This document shows positions 6,564-13,175 of a DNA stretch of 17,133 nt, one piece after another (position 1 is the stretch's first letter; every line of letters begins with the position of its first letter). Location: NCBI GenBank assembly GCA_017608995.1, contig JAFCEU010000026.1:1-17133 (forward strand), read 5' to 3'. The stretch is from Candidatus Iainarchaeum sp. Its GTDB lineage: Archaea; Iainarchaeota; Iainarchaeia; Iainarchaeales; DTGL01. Position numbers and translations under genes: made by a program. Under the pieces are notes generated by a model, which was not told where the DNA came from, made no database searches, and saw nothing but the letters and a program-made list of their open reading frames with translations.

Positions 6564-8281
6564 CACATCTCCTCAAGTACAGGGATATTTAGCAAGCGCA
6601 GCCCATTTGCTACAACCGTGCTAACCGCATCAACAAGCGCCAACCTGGCTTTCCTCAGCTCCTGCTCTGCTTTGAGCACCGGAAGCTCGTGGTAAAAGGA
6701 ATTGAAAAGCTCGCAAAGCTCGATGAGGTAATTGCAAATAAGATTTGGCTTTCTTTCGCTGAGCGCATTTTGAACTATATTTGGGAATATGAGAAGCTTT
6801 TTGACAAGCGCCTTCTCAGAGTCGCTGCTAAGCAAAGAAAATTTCGCTTGGGAATAATCTTCATCTGCTTTCCTCAATATGCTTCTTGCTCTTGCATATG
6901 TGTATTGTATATAGGGCCCTGTGCTTCCCTCGAACGAAACGCTTTTTTCAGGCTCAAATAGAATATTTTTCTTTGGGTCAACTCTCAGCATAGAAAACTT
7001 TATTGCTGCTAAAGCAATAGCGAGCGCTCTGCTTTCAAGCTCTTCTTTGCTCAGCTTGGTTCTCTTAAGTATTTCCCGCTTTGCAAGCTCGCTAACGTTA
7101 TCTATAAGATCATCAGCATCAATCACCTTGCCTTCCCTGCTTTTAAGTTTGCCCTCGCGCAGCAAAACAAGACCATAGCTAAGGTGTTCATTTACGTTGT
7201 GCCACTTATAACCTAAAAGCTCAAATATTCTGAACAGTTGCTTGAAGTAAAGGTCTTGCTCGCTCGCAACAACGAATATATTCAGATCAAGCTTGTAATG
7301 CTCAACCTTGTGCTTTGTGAGCACTAAATCGTTGGAAATGTAAATGCTTGTGCCATCTTCACGCAAAACAACCTTATCTGGAAGCGGAGCGAGCTTTGCA
7401 ACTATCGCACCTTTCTCATCCTTATAAAAAACCCCTTTGGCTAAGCCTTCTTCGATTATCGGCTTTACCCTATAGTAGAAATCCGATTCAAAGAATACCA
7501 CATCAAAGCGCGAGCCAAAACGCTTATATGTCTGCTCAAAGCCTTGGATCACCCAGGAGCGCAATTTTTTCCACAAAGCAATTGTTTCCGGATCTTTAGC
7601 TTCCCACTTCTGCAATAATTCGCGAGCTTTTTCATTCAGCTCCGGCATTTCCTTCACTTTCTGGTGGAAAAGCACATAGTATTTCCCAACAAGCGCATCG
7701 CCCTTAACGCTTGCGGTTTCAGGCGTTTCATTATTTCCAAAAAGCTGGTAAGCGAGCATCGCTTGACATATATGAATGCCGCGATCGTTCATCAGATTGG
7801 CTCTAATAACATCATAGCCACAAAATTCAAATATGTTGCTAATGGCCATGCCGATGCTATCATTTCTTAAGTGGCCAATGTGCAAAGGTTTATTTGTATT
7901 TGGTTGTGAGTATTCAACCATAACGCGCTTTCCTTTGCCAATATCGCTAGCACCATAGCTATCGCGCTTGCTCATCACCTCGCCAAGAACGCGTTCTGCT
8001 AAAAACGCATGATCTATAAAGAAGTTGAGATAAGGGCCAGCAGCTTGCATTTTGGCAAAGCCCTCTGGCAATGAAAGTGTCTTGCTTAATTCGCTAGCAA
8101 TTTCAGCAGGCTTCTTTTTGAGCCTTTTTGCAAGTGCAAAGCAAGCCAATGCATAGTCGCCCAGCTCTTCGCTCGGGGGAACCTCAATTAGCTTCATTAT
8201 TTCTTCTTTAGGAACATCAAGCTTTTTAGCTATGCTCTCTGCAAGCAAATTTTTTAAATCTAGCATATTAAAAGAAAGCAT
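6563..8281 (-). CDS. argS: Arginyl-tRNA synthetase
   Basis: This class I synthetase charges tRNA-Arg in the cytoplasm. Its 572 residues are a normal length. It begins with the ArgRS-specific N-terminal tRNA-binding domain (about 7-95), then the Rossmann catalytic core with NTNKPLHIGHLRND (HIGH at 134-137), the SEQDLYFKQLF segment, and a KMSKS-position stretch LKSREGK that is degenerate as is common in ArgRS. The DALR anticodon-binding domain starts near TGPYIQYTYARA and ends with the typical GLRLLNIPVLEEM. The ATG at 8281 is chosen because a TATA box lies about 26 bases upstream with no Shine-Dalgarno, consistent with a leaderless transcript; an ATG five codons later (8266) is an alternative that would also keep the domain whole. 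It is followed by rsh with a one-base overlap, so the two are very probably one transcript. All catalytic parts look intact. Confidence 0.96.
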   Translation of the reverse strand: MLSFNMLDLKNLLAESIAKKLDVPKEEIMKLIEVPPSEELGDYALACFALAKRLKKKPAEIASELSKTLSLPEGFAKMQAAGPYLNFFIDHAFLAERVLGEVMSKRDSYGASDIGKGKRVMVEYSQPNTNKPLHIGHLRNDSIGMAISNIFEFCGYDVIRANLMNDRGIHICQAMLAYQLFGNNETPETASVKGDALVGKYYVLFHQKVKEMPELNEKARELLQKWEAKDPETIALWKKLRSWVIQGFEQTYKRFGSRFDVVFFESDFYYRVKPIIEEGLAKGVFYKDEKGAIVAKLAPLPDKVVLREDGTSIYISNDLVLTKHKVEHYKLDLNIFVVASEQDLYFKQLFRIFELLGYKWHNVNEHLSYGLVLLREGKLKSREGKVIDADDLIDNVSELAKREILKRTKLSKEELESRALAIALAAIKFSMLRVDPKKNILFEPEKSVSFEGSTGPYIQYTYARARSILRKADEDYSQAKFSLLSSDSEKALVKKLLIFPNIVQNALSERKPNLICNYLIELCELFNSFYHELPVLKAEQELRKARLALVDAVSTVVANGLRLLNIPVLEEM

Positions 8282-8303
8282 AGATTAATTTTAAAGCTTG
8301 CTC

Positions 8304-8311
8304 TTTTATAA
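8304..8311 (-). promoter_or_regulatory. Probable TATA box for argS-rsh
   Basis: On the minus strand TTATAAAA ends 22 bases before the argS ATG at 8281, so its centre is about 26 bases away. This is the archaeal spacing from TATA box to transcription start and fits a leaderless argS message. Confidence 0.55.
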
Positions 8312-8323
8312 TGTCAGCTACTA

Positions 8324-8446
8324 TTATAATAGTCTTGTTTTTATCGGCATTTTTTTTCCTAATTCATACTTAGCAGCAGCCTCTTGGGCAATCTTCCTAA
8401 TATCCCGAATCTTCTTTCTTCCAGAAAAACGTTGGCCCTTAGCCAT
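8324..8446 (-). CDS. Small basic protein of 40 aa, unknown
   Basis: An ATG-started frame runs 40 codons to TAA (8324-8326), upstream of and in the same direction as argS, 42 bases before it. It starts MAKGQRFSGRKK and continues with an amphipathic, Lys/Arg/Ala-rich helix (IRDIRKIAQEAAAKYELG) and a basic tail. The composition resembles small ribosomal or nucleic-acid-binding proteins, but I do not recognise a family. Support for it being real: a purine-rich GGGGA just upstream of the ATG acts as a plausible Shine-Dalgarno, a TATA-like TTTAAATAA lies about 34 bases upstream, and it is the only sizeable frame in an otherwise empty 340-base gap. Its length makes chance possible. Confidence 0.55.
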   Translation of the reverse strand: MAKGQRFSGRKKIRDIRKIAQEAAAKYELGKKMPIKTRLL

Positions 8447-8471
8447 GTTCCCCGCACAATAAAAAATATTT

Positions 8472-8488
8472 TGGGTTATTTAAACCCA
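8472..8488. promoter_or_regulatory. Inverted repeat enclosing a TATA-like core
   Basis: TGGGTT-ATTTA-AACCCA is a perfect 6-base inverted repeat with a 5-base AT spacer. On the minus strand the centre reads TTTAAATAA, about 34 bases before the 40-codon ORF start. It could be that gene's TATA box flanked by an operator for a dimeric regulator, or an operator acting on the divergent ATP synthase promoter. No regulator is identified. Confidence 0.4.
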
Positions 8489-8501
8489 TTGTAGAATGTT
8501 T

Positions 8502-8563
8502 TGGCATATAAAAAATTGCAAAAATCTGCAGAAAAAAGCGCGTTTGCGTAAAGATTTAAAAAA
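8502..8563 (+). promoter_or_regulatory. Two candidate TATA boxes for the ATP synthase operon
   Basis: CATATAAAAAA (about 8503-8513) and GATTTAAAAAAA (about 8553-8564) both resemble archaeal TATA boxes on the plus strand. They would give starts near 8533 or 8583, and leaders of about 90 or 40 bases before the atpH ATG at 8623. No coding frame occupies 8447-8622. A TCTGCAGA palindrome at about 8525-8532 lies between the two boxes. Confidence 0.45.
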
Positions 8564-8622
8564 ACTTCTGCTTTTTCTCATATTATCCTCAAAATTCCAG
8601 GCAAATTTTACTCGGTGAATAA

Positions 8623-8913
8623 ATGAAAGTTTTTGCCAGAACCCAAATAGAAAAAGCACAGCATGAGAAGGAGCAGAGAATCGCAGAGGCAAAAGAAAAG
8701 GCAGCAAAACTAATTGAAAAAAAGAAGCTGCAGGCAATGAAAGAAGCACAGAAGCTCATTGAAGAGGCACGAAAAGAGGCGAAAAAAGAGGCGAAAAAAA
8801 TATTAGCAAGCAGTGGAAAAAAATGCAAGCGGATTGAAATTAAAGCGAGAAGAAACATGCAAAAGATGAAAGAAGCAGTATTTGAGTGGTTGCTAAATGT
8901 TCAAACCCGTTAG
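8623..8913 (+). CDS. atpH: A-type ATP synthase subunit H (peripheral stalk)
   Basis: This 96-residue protein is almost entirely charged heptad-like helix rich in Lys, Glu and Ala, ending in a short hydrophobic segment (FEWLLNV). Size, composition and position as first gene of the operon fit AhaH/AtpH, which pairs with subunit E as a coiled coil forming the stator between the catalytic head and subunit I. The ATG follows GGTGA (8614-8618), a match to the archaeal anti-Shine-Dalgarno, by four bases. Its 3' end overlaps atpI by 17 bases in another frame, suggesting translational coupling. Low-complexity sequence alone would be weak evidence; operon position makes it confident. Confidence 0.87.
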   Translation: MKVFARTQIEKAQHEKEQRIAEAKEKAAKLIEKKKLQAMKEAQKLIEEARKEAKKEAKKILASSGKKCKRIEIKARRNMQKMKEAVFEWLLNVQTR

Positions 8914-10837
8914 GTTCGATAAGTTTACTGTTATTGTGCATCTCAAAGACCTTGAAAATGTAATCGCGAATTTGCATAAAGTTCCACTTGCTGAAATAAG
9001 AGAGGTAAACATAGAGGAACGCGACTTAGAGCAATTCGATGCGAACGAGAAGTCAAAATTTCTTGCATATAACATTACAAAAGCCAGGCGTTCACTTTCA
9101 ATACTCTCACAATTCGAAAAAAGCCAAAACATAATTGAGCAAGCGCTAGCGTTTATTAAGAAGGAAAATGTGAAAAAGCTAAAGATTAAGGGATTCAAGG
9201 ATATTGAGACACTTATAAAGGGAAGGCTTGAACCGCTTTGCAGAGAAGCGGAAAAACTCGATAAGGAATTGAAAGCACTCAGCGAAAATGTTGCTGAGCT
9301 GAAAGAAGAGCTACATATTTTACAAAGCTTAAAAGCGTTAGATATAGAACTAGAACTGCTTTATGGCTATGAAACAATTGAGGTGTTAGTTGGCAAAGTG
9401 CCAGCAGAGCTTGCAGAGCCTATTGAAAATGAAGTGAAGGAAAGGCAAGGAATCATACTTAGCAAAGTTGGTGAAAAAGAGATAATCTTTATAATTTCAA
9501 TCGAAAAAACGCATGCGGAAGAACTCCTGAGAAAGCTTCGAAAGCTTGGTTTTGAGCGAATAATGGCACCGGAAAAGCATGGCAAAGTATCAGAACATAT
9601 TAAAGAGATAAAAAAAGAGATCGCTGCTCTGGAAGAAAAAAAGCATAAGCTGTGGAAAAGGGGGCAAGCGCTTCTCGAAAAGAGCAAGCGGTTTTTGTTA
9701 GCAACTCTTGAGCTGTTAGAGATTGAGAAGGCGAGGCAAGATGCTAGGCTAGCGTTTGGAAAAACTCAAGCTACAGCAAATTTTGATGTATTCGTGCCAG
9801 CAAAGCACAAAAAGCGATTTATAGAGATACTCAAAAAAACCACTAAGGATTGCTTTTATGCTGAAGAGCTTCCTTTTAGCGAGGACGAAGCGCCTGTTGC
9901 ACTGGAAAACCCTGGCTTTGTGAAACCATATGAGATGATATTAAAGATGTATGGTTTGCCAAGCTATAACTCCTTTGATCCAACGCCCCTGATAGCGATA
10001 GCGTTTCCTATATTTTTTGGCTTAGCATTCAGCGACGCTGGCTACGGCCTAATGCTCTTAGCATTTAGCATATTCCTGCTAAAAACAGTTGCGAAAAAAT
10101 CTGAGAGCTACGAAGCTCTATCAAAGATACTATTACATGGAAGCATAACTACAATAATATTTGGTTTGGCCTTCGGTTCATTTTTTGGAGATCTGCTTGG
10201 CGAGAGCATAAAAAAGGTTGCGTTGCTCGATCCTCTCGGCAAGATGCCTGATGGAAGCAGTGCGACGCTTCTTTTTATGATAGGAATATTAGCTCTTGGT
10301 TTATTCCACCTTAATATTGGTATAATTCTGGGTTTAGCTGAGGCGATAAAAAGGCAGCAATACAAGCTTGCCTTAACCGAAAAGATGCCTTTCCTTCTTA
10401 TCCAGCCTGGAGCTTTGCTCTTACTTTTAAACTATTCGCCTGTATCTTACATAGCTGGCCTAATATTAGTAGCTTTAGCCGCAATCCTGCTTATGGCAAA
10501 TGCAGGCCCTCTCGGTCTGATGAAAATCACTGGCTTCCTGGGAAACGCGCTCTCTTATTTGAGGCTAATGGCTTTGGGCTTAGCTACGTTTGCTATAGCG
10601 ATGGCGATAAACATCCTGGCAAGAATGCTATTAGCAATTCCCTATGTCGGCTTTGCAATAATGATTGTTTTTCTCGTGTTTGCGCACTTCGCAAACTTCG
10701 TATTCAATATTTTAAGCTCATTCATTCACCCATTGCGATTGCATTGTGTTGAGTTCTTCTCATATTTCTTTGAAGGTAGCGGCAAAGAATTCAGGCCGTT
10801 TTACGCAAAAAGAAAATATACTGCGGAGGTGGATTAG
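8897..10837 (+). CDS. atpI: A-type ATP synthase membrane subunit I (a-like)
   Basis: This subunit forms the ion half-channels against the proteolipid ring. Its 646 residues are normal for the family. Residues 1 to about 345 are a soluble, coiled-coil cytoplasmic arm that docks the stator. From about 355 to 640 there are seven or eight hydrophobic helices, including AFPIFFGLAFSDAGYGLML, LFHLNIGIILG and GNALSYLRLMALGLA. R556 in SYLRLMA is the essential Arg that faces the proteolipid carboxylate. The C-terminal HPLRLHCVEF and FEGSGKEFRPF motifs are classic for V/A-type a-subunits. The gene starts inside atpH and its stop at 10835-10837 abuts the atpK start; the atpK Shine-Dalgarno is inside its last codons. 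No missing key residues were seen. Confidence 0.95.
   Translation: MFKPVRFDKFTVIVHLKDLENVIANLHKVPLAEIREVNIEERDLEQFDANEKSKFLAYNITKARRSLSILSQFEKSQNIIEQALAFIKKENVKKLKIKGFKDIETLIKGRLEPLCREAEKLDKELKALSENVAELKEELHILQSLKALDIELELLYGYETIEVLVGKVPAELAEPIENEVKERQGIILSKVGEKEIIFIISIEKTHAEELLRKLRKLGFERIMAPEKHGKVSEHIKEIKKEIAALEEKKHKLWKRGQALLEKSKRFLLATLELLEIEKARQDARLAFGKTQATANFDVFVPAKHKKRFIEILKKTTKDCFYAEELPFSEDEAPVALENPGFVKPYEMILKMYGLPSYNSFDPTPLIAIAFPIFFGLAFSDAGYGLMLLAFSIFLLKTVAKKSESYEALSKILLHGSITTIIFGLAFGSFFGDLLGESIKKVALLDPLGKMPDGSSATLLFMIGILALGLFHLNIGIILGLAEAIKRQQYKLALTEKMPFLLIQPGALLLLLNYSPVSYIAGLILVALAAILLMANAGPLGLMKITGFLGNALSYLRLMALGLATFAIAMAINILARMLLAIPYVGFAIMIVFLVFAHFANFVFNILSSFIHPLRLHCVEFFSYFFEGSGKEFRPFYAKRKYTAEVD
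10825..10831 (+). promoter_or_regulatory. Strong Shine-Dalgarno GGAGGTG for atpK
   Basis: A seven-base perfect match to the archaeal anti-Shine-Dalgarno lies inside the 3' end of atpI, six bases before the atpK ATG. It is among the strongest ribosome sites in the window. The proteolipid is needed in many copies per enzyme, so strong initiation here makes sense. Confidence 0.8.
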
Positions 10838-11095
10838 ATGGATCCGGCTTTAGCAACCGGTTTAGGTCTAACCATAGTGGGTGCTGGAATTGCAATAGGC
10901 ATAGCGGCAGGCTTATCAGCCATAGCCCAAGGCACAGCGGCAGCTGCAGCGATTGGCGGAGTTAGCGAGAAGGATTATTCGTTTGGTAAGCTGCTTACGC
11001 TAGTTGCTTTGCCAGAGACACAAGCAATCTATGGCTTTGTGATAGCGATTGTGATAATATTCCTGGTTGCATTGGGCGCGCCGTTCGCGCACTAA
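10838..11095 (+). CDS. atpK: A-type ATP synthase proteolipid subunit K (c-ring)
   Basis: This is the rotor-ring proteolipid. Its 85 residues form one two-helix hairpin (about 8-40 and 50-79), the single-hairpin form rather than the duplicated 16 kDa form. Helix one is rich in Gly and Ala with Q31 in SAIAQG; the polar loop is GGVSEKDYSF; helix two has the ion-binding carboxylate E60 in ALPETQAIYGF. Q31 together with the T61-Q62 pair resembles ligand sets described for Na+-binding rings, so Na+ coupling is possible but inferred. It directly abuts atpI and has a perfect Shine-Dalgarno. The N-terminus has no extra signal peptide beyond helix one. Confidence 0.95.
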   Translation: MDPALATGLGLTIVGAGIAIGIAAGLSAIAQGTAAAAAIGGVSEKDYSFGKLLTLVALPETQAIYGFVIAIVIIFLVALGAPFAH

Positions 11096-11115
11096 AATAG
11101 GCAAGGGGCAGAAAC

Positions 11116-11685
11116 ATGGAAAGGTTAATGAGAAGAATAAAGGCAGAAACGAAAGCGAAGGTAGCCAGCGTTATGCGGGAAGCTGCAAGAGAAGAGAAAA
11201 AGATATTTGCAGATGCAAAAAAACGAGCAAGAGCCGAGAGAGCAAAGATTCTGGAAGAAGCCAAGAAAAAAGCGGAGATAGAGAAGCAGAGAATAATTGC
11301 CGAAGCAAGGCTGAAGGCAAGGAAAGAAAGAGTAGCAACGCTTGATAGATTGCTTGAAGAAGCTATTGAGCAGGCATTGAATGAGCTTGACAGTATAAGA
11401 AAATACAGGCAGTACGCTAGCATCCTAAATAAAGTAACTAGGCAAGCGATAGAAGAGATCCCGAGCAACAAAGTTAACGTGCTTGTTTCGAAACGCGACA
11501 AAACAAAGATTAAATTAGCTAAAATAAAAGGCAAGAAGATAAGGATTGTAAATGGCGATTTGCGAGCAGGCACAATAGTTGAAGCTTCGGACAAGAGCAT
11601 CAGTATAAGCAACGATTTTGCAGAGCTTATAAAGGAGCGCAAGCAGGAGATAAAGCGTGAATTAGTGAGGAGGTTTTTTAGCTAA
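11116..11685 (+). CDS. atpE: A-type ATP synthase subunit E (peripheral stalk)
   Basis: Subunit E is the second stator strand, partnering subunit H and capping the A/B head. The 189 residues split into a long basic coiled coil (about 1-100, rich in Ala, Lys, Arg and Glu) and a globular C-terminal domain (about 105-189) with the family pattern VNVLVSKRD ... IRIVNGDLRAGTIVEASD, then a final helix. The length is typical. It lies 20 bases after atpK with AGGGG (11104-11108) upstream of the ATG. It is followed by atpC after 14 bases. Nothing is unusual. Confidence 0.93.
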   Translation: MERLMRRIKAETKAKVASVMREAAREEKKIFADAKKRARAERAKILEEAKKKAEIEKQRIIAEARLKARKERVATLDRLLEEAIEQALNELDSIRKYRQYASILNKVTRQAIEEIPSNKVNVLVSKRDKTKIKLAKIKGKKIRIVNGDLRAGTIVEASDKSISISNDFAELIKERKQEIKRELVRRFFS

Positions 11686-11699
11686 AATATAGTGGTAGC

Positions 11700-12854
11700 A
11701 TGGCCTTTGAATTTGTGATTGAGTTTTTGAGGTTGCTAGGGAATAACTATGCTTACATACTGCTAAGCATGCTCGCAATTGTGTTTATATTTGTATTCTA
11801 CTTTGCAAGGAAGAGCTTAGCGATAGCTTCTTTTGCCTATGCAGGCACAAGGGTCAGAGTTATGTCTGGCAGGATGCTCAAGCAAAACAAGCTAAAGGAG
11901 CTTGCCGAAAGTTACTCTGCTAGCGACGTTATTGCCGCGTTCGAAGGCAGCGCTTATGAGCAGTATGTTGCAGGCAAAGAAAGCATAGAGGAAATTGAGC
12001 AGGCGCTTAGCATTAATCTTGCAGATGACTACAAAAAAGTTATGGAGATGAGCCCAAGGAAAGCCAAACCATTGTTTGCGTTTATGGATTCCCGCTACGA
12101 TATTGAAAACATAAAAAGGATTTTAGCATCTAAAATCACGAAGGAGCCTGTTTCCTATCTGCTCCCAAGCCAGATGTCCCAGGCGTTTTTGCAGCGCCTA
12201 AACGAAGCCGAAAGCGTGGAGGAAACCCTGGAGCTTCTTAAGATGACTCCCTATGGGAAGGTGCTCGAGTATGTGTCAAGCGACGCAAGCATGAGTACAA
12301 TAGAAAGGGCATTGGACAAGTATCTTTATGAAAAGCTCTTAAGCGCTGGTACAATCGAGAGCATTGCCAAAAAAGCAGGCATAATGAAGGATCCACTCTA
12401 CTTAAAAGAATTGTTTGGCATTCAAGCGGATATAATTAACATAAAGACTGTGCTGCGTTGCATAGCTGAAGCTATTCCCGAAAAGGACGTAAAGCGGCTT
12501 TTGGTTGGCAAGGGTTTTTATTTAAACGAAACGATGCTCGAAACACTCGCAGAGGCAAGCGATTTACAAAGTGCAATAAATGCTCTGCAGGGAACACCAT
12601 ACTATGCTATTATGAATGATGCTCTGAGAGCTTACCAAAGTGAAAAGAGCCTGTACGTATTTGAAAAAGCGCTAGCGGAATATTATGTGGGCAGAATAAA
12701 CTCGATATCATTAAAACAACCTTTTGGCTTAACACCGTTAGTTTGTTATTTGCTGCTCAAAGAGCACGAGATAAAAAGCATAGGGATGATATTGAACTGT
12801 GTTAAGGAGGGCTTGCCCAAAGAAAAGACAAAGGAGCTTTTTATAGGTGCATAA
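11700..12854 (+). CDS. atpC: A-type ATP synthase subunit C (central stalk, d-like) with N-terminal membrane segment
   Basis: Subunit C couples the central stalk to the proteolipid ring. The 384 residues contain the three-fold helical repeat of the family: YDIENIKRIL (about 131-140), DIINIKTVLRC (about 244-254) and EIKSIGMILNCVKEGLP near the C-terminus. The core starts at about residue 43 with FAYAGTRVRVMSGRML, the usual YxYxNARVRAM start. Before it is an extra segment with a strongly hydrophobic stretch, YAYILLSMLAIVFIFVFYFA (17-36), a probable single transmembrane helix. The family core is normally soluble, although I recall hydrophobic N-terminal extensions in some archaeal homologues. The ATG at 11700 has only a weak GTGGT upstream. 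Its stop is one base before the atpF ATG. Confidence 0.9.
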   Translation: MAFEFVIEFLRLLGNNYAYILLSMLAIVFIFVFYFARKSLAIASFAYAGTRVRVMSGRMLKQNKLKELAESYSASDVIAAFEGSAYEQYVAGKESIEEIEQALSINLADDYKKVMEMSPRKAKPLFAFMDSRYDIENIKRILASKITKEPVSYLLPSQMSQAFLQRLNEAESVEETLELLKMTPYGKVLEYVSSDASMSTIERALDKYLYEKLLSAGTIESIAKKAGIMKDPLYLKELFGIQADIINIKTVLRCIAEAIPEKDVKRLLVGKGFYLNETMLETLAEASDLQSAINALQGTPYYAIMNDALRAYQSEKSLYVFEKALAEYYVGRINSISLKQPFGLTPLVCYLLLKEHEIKSIGMILNCVKEGLPKEKTKELFIGA

Positions 12855-12855
12855 A

Positions 12856-13161
12856 ATGGAAGTTGCGGTTTTAGGAAATAAAAGCACTGTACTTGGTTTT
12901 AGATTGGCTGGCGTAAAGAATTGCATTGAAGCCGCAAACAACATCGTTGATCTAACACGACAGTTCAAAGAGCTTACCGCTGACAAAAACATATGCTTGC
13001 TTATAATAGATAATTCCTGCGAACCGATAAGAGATGAAATAATAAGATTTATTGAATTTCACAATAAGCCTGCGATAGTTGAAATACCCTGCAAAGGCAA
13101 GGGCTTTGAAAAAAGCATATTCGAAACGATAATAAAACGCGCAACAGGTGAAAAACAATAA
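12856..13161 (+). CDS. atpF: A-type ATP synthase subunit F (central stalk)
   Basis: Subunit F is the small Rossmann-like rotor subunit bound to D in the central stalk. The 101-residue product starts MEVAVLGNKSTVLGFRLAGV, a hallmark of the family, and has the expected strand CLLIIDNSC and a PAIVEIP strand before the C-terminal helix. The ATG at 12856 is chosen over an in-frame GTG at 12847 because AGGTG (12845-12849) would serve as its ribosome site with six bases spacing, and the family start fits. It follows atpC by one base and precedes atpA by 14 bases. Confidence 0.92.
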   Translation: MEVAVLGNKSTVLGFRLAGVKNCIEAANNIVDLTRQFKELTADKNICLLIIDNSCEPIRDEIIRFIEFHNKPAIVEIPCKGKGFEKSIFETIIKRATGEKQ

Positions 13162-13175
13162 ATGCTTGAGGTGGT

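Noticed and set aside
8282..8622. Possible tRNA or other structured RNA gene in the argS-atpH gap
   Set aside because: No cloverleaf, TPsiC-like GGTTCAAATCC box or GC-rich stems; the sequence is AT-rich promoter DNA plus the 40-codon ORF.
8776..8799. Tandem 12-base repeat GAGGCGAAAAAA x2 in atpH
   Set aside because: It is a short low-complexity repeat encoding EAKK units of a coiled coil, not a mobile or regulatory repeat.
11067..11345. 92-codon plus-strand frame over the start of subunit E
   Set aside because: It is the shifted frame of the Lys/Glu-rich coiled coil of atpE; its composition is the expected artefact of A/G-rich codons.
10995..11642. 215-codon minus-strand frame over atpK and atpE
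   Set aside because: It is antisense to well-supported ATP synthase genes; the hydrophobic Ser/Leu/Phe-rich product mirrors the charged coiled coil on the other strand.
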